A stretch of DNA of 22,353 nt from Treponema sp. (GTDB lineage: Bacteria; Spirochaetota; Spirochaetia; Treponematales; Breznakiellaceae). Under the pieces are notes generated by a model that searched no databases, was not told the origin of the DNA, and saw only the letters and a program-made list of their open reading frames with translations. Made by a program: the position numbers and the translations under genes. Below, one piece after another: positions 16,149-22,012 of the stretch (position 1 is the stretch's first letter; the number at the start of each line of letters is the position of its first letter). The stretch lies in contig JAISZE010000098.1 in assembly GCA_031269405.1 (NCBI GenBank), forward strand, positions 1 to 22,353. The letters run 5' to 3'.

Positions 16149-16177
16149 ATTATACATGCCATACGTTCATTTGTCAA
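16149..16177 (-). promoter_or_regulatory. Consensus sigma-70-type promoter of the minus-strand sugar operon
   Basis: Read on the minus strand, TTGACA (16177-16172) is followed by exactly 17 bases and TATAAT (16154-16149). All 12 positions match the consensus. Transcription would start near 16142, about 12 bases before the TIM-like ATG. The -35 box lies inside the repeated operator-like element, so strong transcription is likely held off by a repressor. Confidence 0.88.
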
Positions 16178-16217
16178 TGATTGTTTGATTGTTTTTTCTT
16201 GTTGACAATGATCGTTT
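16171..16217. promoter_or_regulatory. Putative DeoR operator: 16-bp element repeated 31 bp apart
   Basis: TTGTCAATGATTGTTT (16171-16186) and TTGACAATGATCGTTT (16202-16217) match at 14 of 16 positions and start 31 bp apart, about three helical turns. An extra TGATTGTTT lies at 16186-16194, giving a tandem TGATTGTT pair. Each 16-mer contains a -35 box, one for each divergent promoter. Position next to the DeoR-type gene makes autoregulation plus repression of the operon likely. Confidence 0.65.
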
Positions 16218-16231
16218 TGCCGATTTATGGT
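16202..16231 (+). promoter_or_regulatory. Probable promoter of the DeoR-family gene
   Basis: TTGACA (16202-16207), an 18-bp spacer and TATGGT (16226-16231; 4 of 6 matches). The predicted start of transcription, seven bases after the -10 box, falls on 16238, which is the A of the chosen ATG. This would give a leaderless mRNA, in keeping with the lack of a ribosome site. Confidence 0.5.
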
Positions 16232-16237
16232 AAAAAA

Positions 16238-17014
16238 ATGAACAAGATTGAAGAACGCAAAAATAAACTGATTGGCTGCCTTGAACAAAAAGGAAAGCTT
16301 TCTGTCGCCGAAGTGGCGGATCTCTTCAGAATTTCCCTGCCTACCGCCCGCAGGCTCTGCACTCAGCTTGAACAGGAACGCAAGGCTATGCGCACCCACG
16401 GGGGGATCCGTTTTATCCCCGAAATTACTGTTTCCTATACCTTCGATACCATTGACACCGAATACAACGCGGAAAAAGAGGCTATCGCCCGGTACGCCTG
16501 CGGTATGGTGAAAAACAACGGGATCATCTTTCTGGATGCAGGTACTACGGTAAAACACCTGGCTCTGGCCCTGGCTGAACGGATCCGAAACGGGCAGCTT
16601 TCGGGAATCTCGGTTTTTACCAACTCCCTGGCGAATATGGAAATTCTGGAACCTGTATGTAAAGTTACGGTAATCGGCGGGCTTTACCGCAAGGAACGCC
16701 GGGATTTCTGCGGTTTTCTCGCGGAAAGGACGCTTCGGACCCTGCGCTTTAACATCTGCTTTATCGGCGCCGATGCCCTGAACCTCACCGACGGTATCAT
16801 GGCTATGGATATAGAGACGGTCCGTTTGGACGAACTCCTTATCAGCCGCTCGGACCAGTCGATTTGCCTGGTTCATTCTGAAAAATTTCATAAATTCTCA
16901 CTTATCTCCATTTGCGCGGTCCGGGATGTCAGTTCTATTATAACCGATAAAAAAATAAGCCCCGAAGTCCTTAGGGAATACCAAGCTGCCGGGGTCAATA
17001 TAATACCGGTATGA
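16238..17014 (+). CDS. DeoR-family transcriptional regulator
   Basis: A 258-residue sugar-operon regulator. Seen: an N-terminal winged helix-turn-helix (about 6-57: KLSVAEVADLFRIS, TARRLCTQLEQ, RTHGGI). A DeoR sensor domain follows (about 75-230) with DAGTT (100-104), TNS (128-130), IGG (146-148) and FIGADA (175-180), the phosphosugar-binding fold related to ribose-5-phosphate isomerase. The usual late D-S-K motif is changed to HSEK (213-216). I chose ATG 16238 because homology begins there. The frame is open upstream to 16181, but that part overlaps promoter elements. No Shine-Dalgarno precedes 16238. It is transcribed away from the catabolic operon and upstream of the importer, so it probably represses both until a pathway phosphosugar appears. 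Confidence 0.92.
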   Translation: MNKIEERKNKLIGCLEQKGKLSVAEVADLFRISLPTARRLCTQLEQERKAMRTHGGIRFIPEITVSYTFDTIDTEYNAEKEAIARYACGMVKNNGIIFLDAGTTVKHLALALAERIRNGQLSGISVFTNSLANMEILEPVCKVTVIGGLYRKERRDFCGFLAERTLRTLRFNICFIGADALNLTDGIMAMDIETVRLDELLISRSDQSICLVHSEKFHKFSLISICAVRDVSSIITDKKISPEVLREYQAAGVNIIPV

Positions 17015-17023
17015 TAGATACAA

Positions 17024-17083
17024 GCCTTAGAGGGTCCCTGCATTGAGCCGCTCTCCTACGGCGCCTCCGGGATGAACTAAGGC
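17024..17083. repeat. 60-bp imperfect palindrome (REP-like element or structured RNA)
   Basis: Ends GCCTTAG (17024-17030) and CTAAGGC (17077-17083) are perfect inverted repeats. Inside them TCCC (17035-17038) pairs with GGGA (17069-17072). GAGCCG (17045-17050) pairs with CGG (17059-17061) plus CTC (17065-17067) around a three-base bulge, closing an 8-base loop. The 4x4 internal loop is symmetric. It begins 10 bases after the regulator stop. There is no T-run after it, so it is not a standard terminator. Confidence 0.6.
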
Positions 17084-17120
17084 AAACTGTTCGTTCCTAT
17101 AATCCATTTCTTCTATTAAA

Positions 17121-17205
17121 ATGATCAATCATACCAAACGATCACTTTTTATTGTATCTTTTCGTGTTTTTTGGTAAAACGGTCAATATTTTGAAAAAAT
17201 GATCA
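17121..17205. promoter_or_regulatory. Putative DeoR half-sites upstream of the importer operon
   Basis: ATGATCAATCAT (17121-17132) is an inverted repeat. AAACGATCA (17136-17144) is the exact reverse complement of the TGATCGTTT found at 16209-16217. AAACGGTCA (17177-17185) differs by one base and lies 41 bp further on. TGATCA occurs at 17200-17205, just upstream of the -35 box. The shared motif suggests that the same regulator controls the importer. Confidence 0.5.
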
Positions 17206-17213
17206 AAAAATGA

Positions 17214-17242
17214 TTGACAAGTAGAATTCTGCGTGTTACAAT
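17214..17242 (+). promoter_or_regulatory. Strong sigma-70-type promoter of the importer operon
   Basis: TTGACA (17214-17219), exactly 17 bases, then TACAAT (17237-17242): 11 of 12 consensus positions. Transcription should start near 17249, leaving a ~22-base leader with AGGAGGG at 17259-17265 before the ATG at 17271. TGATTGAC at 17211-17218 overlaps the -35 box. Confidence 0.85.
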
Positions 17243-17270
17243 GTTTTATCATTTCCTTAGGAGGGAAAAA

Positions 17271-18935
17271 ATGAAGAAAGCAATTTTTTTGGTAACTGGG
17301 TTGTTGTGTACCGTCCTGCTCTTTGCCGGAGGCGGTTCGCAGTCAAAACAGGGAGACAGCGGCTTATATGTCATTCAGACGCTTGGCGAGCCGATAGCGG
17401 GCCTCAAACGATCGGATGATACCAAGGTGGGCCAGTATATCCGCGATAAATTCGGCATTGTATTTGAATACAGCCCCTTTTCAGGGGATGTACGGGAAAA
17501 GCAAAGCCTCATGCTGGCGGCTGGCGATTATGGGGAAGTGCAGCCATTGCAGCGGGATGATATGGTACTCAATTATATTAACGCCGGGGCCCTTATTGAT
17601 CTCCTTCCCTATCTTGATTCAATACCCAATTTCAAGTCCCGTTACAAGGACCTTATCCCCTATTGGCGTTTAATCTGCGGCGGCCCTCTGTACAAATATG
17701 AGAACTGGGTCCCTCGTAACCTGAATACCGATATAGAGGTCAATGATATACTGGTGCGGAGTGATCTGCTCGAAAAAGCCGGATGGCCCCAGCTTCTTTC
17801 AACTTCCGACTGGATAGCGTTTCTGGAAAAGGTGGTTCCCGGAGCGGTGGACGTAAACGGCAGGCAAATAGCCGGTTTAACCATGTCCATGGCCGAACCC
17901 TGGGGGCTCGCGGGAGTTGTCTGCGCTTTATACGAAAAGGGAGGAAATTATCTGCCTCTGAGCAATGAAGGATTTATTTTTGACTTTACCAATGACCGGT
18001 TTGTGGATTATTTTCAAAATGAAAATGTTAAAGAATCCTTTAAGTTTTTGAGCGATCTGAACCGGCGGGGGCTTCTGGATCCGGAATGTTTTAGCGATTT
18101 CTATGCCCAAACTACACAGAAAATTTATACTGGTTCTGTGGCGGCTGTGAATTATAGTATCTATTCAGGGGGAGCTAATGAACTGAGAAACGCGGGCCAT
18201 CCTGAAATGGAATATGTCAAGCTGCCCATACAAAGTGATTCGCAGGTAAGGAACGGGGAAAAACGGCTGGTCCGCATGGAAACCACCCGTTCATTTAACT
18301 CTTTCGGTCTCACCAAAAACTGCAAAAACCCCGAAAAATTACTGGCCCTGATCGACTGGGCCTGTACCGATGAAGGACAGATTATGCTCACTTCCGGTAT
18401 TGAGGGGGTCCACTGGACCCGGAACAGCAGCGGCAAGCGGGTCTGGACCGATTTTTTAGTTCAAATGTCCAGGGATTCAAAGCTTAATTTGACTGAGGGT
18501 CTTGATATATGGACAGATAGCGGCCTCCCACGCTTCAATCTCCCGGCGGCAGACGGCCAGCCCCATAATTTGAAATCCCAGATTGAATGGGTTGACGGCC
18601 AGGGCCAAACAGACCGGGCCAGAGAGGTCTACACGAAATTGGGCTGGGATTCTTCCATGTCCTGGTACAGCAAAAACACAAAGCTCGGTCATACCGGGGT
18701 TGCCGGTACGGTCTATGTGGATCCCACCTCGGATCTCGGGGCCGTGCATACCAAAATGACGGAAACCAGAATTAAACATTCGGCTTCCCTTATTATGGCA
18801 AAGACCGATGCGGAATTTGAGTCGGCCTACCGGAACGCCATGGCCGAATATGATCGCCTGGACCACAAGGCGGTTATTGATGAATTCAACCGGCAGTACC
18901 GGGAAAAGATAGCCGGTCTTAATAAATACCGCTGA
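17271..18935 (+). CDS. Extracellular solute-binding protein of an Lpl-type ABC sugar importer
   Basis: A 554-residue substrate-capturing component of a carbohydrate ABC importer (family 1, LipO/LplA-like group, which are characteristically over 500 residues). Seen: signal sequence MKKAIFLVTGLLCTVLLFA followed by GGGSQSKQ. The place of the usual lipobox Cys after LLFA is taken by Gly, and the only Cys lies within the hydrophobic core. It may thus be a periplasmic protein or stay anchored by its signal. Lobe features such as FTNDRFVDYF and the Trp/Tyr-rich C-terminal half fit sugar binders. Start: ATG 17271 with AGGAGGG six bases upstream. The frame opens earlier at a TTG inside the -35 box, which must be untranslated. 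It is the first gene of the importer operon, followed by two permeases. No ATPase gene is present; such systems usually share a general MsmX-like ATPase. Confidence 0.9.
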   Translation: MKKAIFLVTGLLCTVLLFAGGGSQSKQGDSGLYVIQTLGEPIAGLKRSDDTKVGQYIRDKFGIVFEYSPFSGDVREKQSLMLAAGDYGEVQPLQRDDMVLNYINAGALIDLLPYLDSIPNFKSRYKDLIPYWRLICGGPLYKYENWVPRNLNTDIEVNDILVRSDLLEKAGWPQLLSTSDWIAFLEKVVPGAVDVNGRQIAGLTMSMAEPWGLAGVVCALYEKGGNYLPLSNEGFIFDFTNDRFVDYFQNENVKESFKFLSDLNRRGLLDPECFSDFYAQTTQKIYTGSVAAVNYSIYSGGANELRNAGHPEMEYVKLPIQSDSQVRNGEKRLVRMETTRSFNSFGLTKNCKNPEKLLALIDWACTDEGQIMLTSGIEGVHWTRNSSGKRVWTDFLVQMSRDSKLNLTEGLDIWTDSGLPRFNLPAADGQPHNLKSQIEWVDGQGQTDRAREVYTKLGWDSSMSWYSKNTKLGHTGVAGTVYVDPTSDLGAVHTKMTETRIKHSASLIMAKTDAEFESAYRNAMAEYDRLDHKAVIDEFNRQYREKIAGLNKYR

Positions 18936-18970
18936 CGGTGGTATAACGCTAACCCGGTAAATACCGCTGA
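18923..18970 (+). repeat. 13-bp direct repeat with small hairpins at the binding-protein/permease junction
   Basis: TAAATACCGCTGA occurs at 18923-18935 (including the binding-protein stop) and again at 18958-18970, 35 bp later. ACCG-CTGA-CGGT (18928-18939) and CGGT-AAAT-ACCG (18955-18966) can form hairpins. Such structures between binding-protein and permease genes often protect the upstream mRNA and lower permease expression. Confidence 0.7.
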
Positions 18971-18987
18971 AAGGGGAGCCAATAGGA

Positions 18988-19914
18988 ATGGATGGAAAAC
19001 TAATCAGGTTTGGAAAGAGAATTAACCGGCATAAATTTACCCTCGTCATGCTTCTTCCGGCTTTTGTTTTGACGTTTATATTCGCCTATGTTCCCGTATC
19101 CGGCTGGGTAATGGCCTTTACCGATTACCGTATCGGGGGCGGCCTTTTCAGCGGTGAATTCGCCGGGCTGCGTTTTTTCAAAAGGTTTTTGTTCGACAGT
19201 TCCGATTTTAGCTACCTGTTAAGAAACACCCTGGTGATGAATGTTTCGGCGGTGGTTGTAAACCTGATCATCGCCGTGGTCTTTTCCATCATGCTCCATG
19301 AGATCAGGCTCAAGGGGCTTTCCAAAACGTTACAGACCGCAACCTTTTTTCCCTACTTCATTTCATGGGTAATCTCCTATTCTGTGGTTTGGGCTTTATT
19401 TGCGGTCCGGTCCGGCGCCATTAATCAGTTTCTGGTAGAGGCAAACCTTGTGCCCTCGGGGATCAATCTTCTGGGAGATCCCAAATATTCCTGGGGGCTT
19501 ATGATTTTCCTGTCCATGTGGAAACATACCGGGTACAATTCGGTTATCTTTCTGGCAACCATCAGCGGTATTCCCCATGAAGAGTATGAAGCCGCCGCCA
19601 TAGACGGCGCGGGCCGGTTCCGCTTAATGTACCATGTTACTTTGATGAATATGCTGCCGACTGTTGCCATCCTGCTTATCATGAATTCCGGTTGGGTTCT
19701 CAGTTCCAGTCTTGAACAGTTTTTTGTCTTTTCCAATTCAACCAACTGGGAGACTATGGAAGTTCTGGATATGTATATCTACAAATTCGGGTTGAAGAAC
19801 CTCAATTATTCCTACGCTACTGCGGTAGGCATCTTGAAAACAGTGGTCAGTATCTTCCTGGTATGGGCTGCCAATTTTGGGAGTAAAAAACTTAACGGTT
19901 CTTCTATTTTTTAG
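18988..19914 (+). CDS. ABC sugar importer permease, LplB-like
   Basis: A 308-residue inner-membrane permease of the carbohydrate ABC family. Seen: six hydrophobic segments (starting at about 18, 80, 116, 165, 220 and 280). The cytoplasmic EAA loop, EEYEAAAIDGAGRFRLMYHV (about 198-217), contacts the ATPase. FAYVPVSGWVMAFTDY in the first periplasmic part is typical of LplB proteins. The start is ATG 18988 with AAGGGGAG nine bases upstream. It is separated from the binding-protein gene by 52 bases holding a repeat/hairpin, and its TAG lies inside the ribosome site of the next permease gene. It pairs with the LplC-like protein to form the channel. Confidence 0.93.
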   Translation: MDGKLIRFGKRINRHKFTLVMLLPAFVLTFIFAYVPVSGWVMAFTDYRIGGGLFSGEFAGLRFFKRFLFDSSDFSYLLRNTLVMNVSAVVVNLIIAVVFSIMLHEIRLKGLSKTLQTATFFPYFISWVISYSVVWALFAVRSGAINQFLVEANLVPSGINLLGDPKYSWGLMIFLSMWKHTGYNSVIFLATISGIPHEEYEAAAIDGAGRFRLMYHVTLMNMLPTVAILLIMNSGWVLSSSLEQFFVFSNSTNWETMEVLDMYIYKFGLKNLNYSYATAVGILKTVVSIFLVWAANFGSKKLNGSSIF

Positions 19915-19923
19915 GAGGGAACA

Positions 19924-20814
19924 GTGCTGGCCATAAATATGAGACGATCTTTTGGAGAGAAGGTATTTGACGCCCTGTTGGTTCTTATTGCGTTGATTCT
20001 TCTAGTTTTGTCAATATATCCGTTTTTATATATCCTGAATTATTCAGTATCCAGTCCCGGACGAATTTCCCATCCCCTGCTGCTTTGGCCGGAAGGCTTT
20101 ACCCTGATTTCCTATAAAACTCTGTTTGCGGATTCTACGGTGATCAGTGCTTTTCTCATCTCCGTGAGCCGCAGTGTTTTGGGCTCTTCCGGGATGCTTA
20201 TCATCAGCGGCATGGCTGGTTACGCCCTGAGCAGGCACAATCTGCCCTGGGGGAAATTTTTCCGCCTCTTTTTTCTTTTTACGATGTATTTTTCCGGCGG
20301 AATTATTCCCACGTATCTGCTCTACAAGAACCTGCATTTGATGAACAGTTTTTGGGTCTATATAATTCCCGGACTGGCGGCGCCTTTTAACATGTTTTTG
20401 ATCAAAACCTATATAGAGGCGATCCCCAGGGATCTTGAAGAAGCAACGCTGGTTGACGGGGGTACGGAAATAGACGCGTATTTCCGGGTTCTGTTACCCC
20501 TCTGTATGCCTGTCAATGCGGCGGTGTTTTTATTTGCCTGTATCGGACACTGGAATTCTTACATAGATACCCAGTTGTACAACGCCATGAGCCGGAACCT
20601 CTATACCCTGCAATATGTTCTGTACAATACCCTTGCGTCACAGCTAAGCCGGTCGTTGGAGGAAGCCAAACAGATGGTGAACGCCAATATGGTCTCCACC
20701 CAGTCTTTGAAGATGGCTATAACGGTTGTTACTATTGTCCCGGTTATGTGCGTGTATCCATTTCTACGTAAATATTTTGTTTCAGGGCTGCTTGTAGGCT
20801 CTATTAAGGCTTAA
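19924..20814 (+). CDS. ABC sugar importer permease, LplC/YtcP-like
   Basis: A 296-residue second permease subunit. Seen: six hydrophobic segments, with SIYPFLYILNYSVSS near the N-terminus (family hallmark), FTMYFSGGIIPTYLLYKNLHLMNS in the middle, and an EAA loop around LEEATLVDGGTEIDAYFRV (about 174-192). The C-terminal GLLVGSIKA is typical for the family. The start is taken as GTG 19924, five bases after AGGAGG (19913-19918). An in-frame ATG at 19939 is a weaker option. Together with the LplB-like protein it forms the translocation pore for the sugar or oligosaccharide delivered by the binding protein. Confidence 0.93.
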   Translation: MLAINMRRSFGEKVFDALLVLIALILLVLSIYPFLYILNYSVSSPGRISHPLLLWPEGFTLISYKTLFADSTVISAFLISVSRSVLGSSGMLIISGMAGYALSRHNLPWGKFFRLFFLFTMYFSGGIIPTYLLYKNLHLMNSFWVYIIPGLAAPFNMFLIKTYIEAIPRDLEEATLVDGGTEIDAYFRVLLPLCMPVNAAVFLFACIGHWNSYIDTQLYNAMSRNLYTLQYVLYNTLASQLSRSLEEAKQMVNANMVSTQSLKMAITVVTIVPVMCVYPFLRKYFVSGLLVGSIKA

Positions 20815-20828
20815 TTAAGGAGAAGAAT

Positions 20829-21962
20829 ATGCATAATTACACGGATAACGTGAAACTTGCGCTGGATACCCTAGACCGCCGCCCGACTGTGGGCATACCA
20901 ACTGCTTTTGTTCATATCATGGAGCACCAGGTTATTGAGCGTCTGGCCTGCTGCCGGGATGGTGAATATAGCCGGGATCCCCATGGGGTATATATAAAGA
21001 TGCAGCAGAACATAGGCGCATGCATGCTTGATCAATATCTAGCGGATAATCCGCTTAGCATGGGCGGTCATGGCTATGAGCACGGAAGCAACAGCCCTAC
21101 TACCGGTCTTACTGCTGTTTTGGATGGAATAACCATAGATTCCCCCGAGGCGGTGGCGGAGCATCTTGAAACCTATGAATTCTCCCGTCTGCGGGAAAAA
21201 ATCAAGTCTTTTTACGCGCCCGATGTTAAAAGGAAGATTGCCAATCAAATGTCCTGGCAGGCTCAAATTTTGGGAGAAAATATTCTATCGACAGGATACG
21301 GGCATTTCGCTTTTCCGGCTCTTATGTACGGGCAATACGGATACGTCCCCTTTTTGGAATCCTACGCTATCTATCCGGAACTCTGGGAACAGCACTTCCG
21401 CTTACAGGGGGAATATGCCGCCCTTCACAACAGGGCTGTGGCGGAACTATACCTCCAGAACGAATACCCCCTTTTTCAGCGCTTGGATCATGATATGGCC
21501 GATTCCCGGTCGACCCTGGTCAGTATTGCGTCTCTGGAAAAAATGTGGCTGCCCCATTTTCTTGCTTCCATTGCTCCCGCCCTGGACGCGGGTTTTAAGC
21601 TGATATGGCATTGCGACGGCAATCTGAGCGCTTTAGTACCAATCCTCATTGAAGCCGGGCTTGCGGGGTTTCAGGGATTTCAATATGAGGATGGAATGGA
21701 TTATGAAAAAATTTGCGCCATGCGTACCAGGGACGGGGAAACCCTTATTATTGAAGCGGGTGTTTCGGTTACCAGAACTTTGCCCTTTGGAACACCCGCC
21801 GATGTTGTCCGGGAAATGAAATTCCTTGTGGAACATGGTCCAAAAACCGGACTTTTTTTGGCCGCTTCCAGTTCATGTACGCCTGGGACGCCCTGGAAGA
21901 ATATAAAAACGTTTGTTGAGGGTTTACAATACTACCGTATAAACGGGAGAGTTGGGTTATAA
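20829..21962 (+). CDS. URO-D superfamily (uroporphyrinogen decarboxylase/MtaA-like) protein
   Basis: A 377-residue TIM-barrel protein related to uroporphyrinogen decarboxylase and to MtaA-type methyltransferases that act on methyl-corrinoid or thiol acceptors. Seen: His261-Cys262 in WHCDGN, in the place of the metal/substrate HxCG element of the MtaA branch; Cys350 in SSSCTPGTPWKNI near the C-terminus, a typical last motif of this branch; and a His221-Asp222 pair (RLDHDM). Start: ATG 20829 with AAGGAGA seven bases upstream, 14 bases after the permease stop, so it belongs to the importer operon. It is very unlikely to make haem here. The three thiol/imidazole ligands suggest a Zn-dependent transfer or cleavage reaction on the imported compound, but function is unknown. 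Confidence 0.82.
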   Translation: MHNYTDNVKLALDTLDRRPTVGIPTAFVHIMEHQVIERLACCRDGEYSRDPHGVYIKMQQNIGACMLDQYLADNPLSMGGHGYEHGSNSPTTGLTAVLDGITIDSPEAVAEHLETYEFSRLREKIKSFYAPDVKRKIANQMSWQAQILGENILSTGYGHFAFPALMYGQYGYVPFLESYAIYPELWEQHFRLQGEYAALHNRAVAELYLQNEYPLFQRLDHDMADSRSTLVSIASLEKMWLPHFLASIAPALDAGFKLIWHCDGNLSALVPILIEAGLAGFQGFQYEDGMDYEKICAMRTRDGETLIIEAGVSVTRTLPFGTPADVVREMKFLVEHGPKTGLFLAASSSCTPGTPWKNIKTFVEGLQYYRINGRVGL

Positions 21963-21963
21963 T

Positions 21964-21981
21964 CAAGCCTATCAAGGCTTG
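21964..21981 (+). other. Intercistronic hairpin
   Basis: CAAGCCT (21964-21970), ATCA loop, AGGCTTG (21975-21981): a perfect 7-bp stem starting two bases after the URO-D-like stop. It is not followed directly by a T-run (the next T-rich stretch begins 14 bases later). It is therefore more likely an mRNA-processing or stability element, or a weak attenuator, than a terminator. Confidence 0.6.
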
Positions 21982-22012
21982 TCAAATTGAGTATTATTTT
22001 TGGAGGCAGAAA

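Larger units (their letters stand above)
17015..17270 (+). promoter_or_regulatory. 256-bp control region between regulator and importer genes
   Basis: This gap holds, in order, a 60-bp imperfect palindrome (17024-17083), an AT-rich stretch with several TGATC/TGATT half-sites (17121-17218), the importer promoter (17214-17242) and the ribosome site AGGAGGG (17259-17265). No small open reading frame with a ribosome site is apparent. Confidence 0.7.

Noticed and set aside
16127..16891. 254-codon minus-strand frame across the regulator gene and its promoter
   Set aside because: It covers the divergent promoters and the DeoR coding strand; no similarity to a known family is seen.
17098..17103. TATAAT as an extra importer promoter
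   Set aside because: The -35 position reads AACTAA, essentially unrelated to TTGACA, while a near-perfect promoter lies at 17214-17242.
20829..21962. Annotation as haem-pathway uroporphyrinogen decarboxylase (hemE)
   Set aside because: The sequence fits the MtaA-like branch with His-Cys and C-terminal Cys, and the setting is a sugar importer operon without haem genes.
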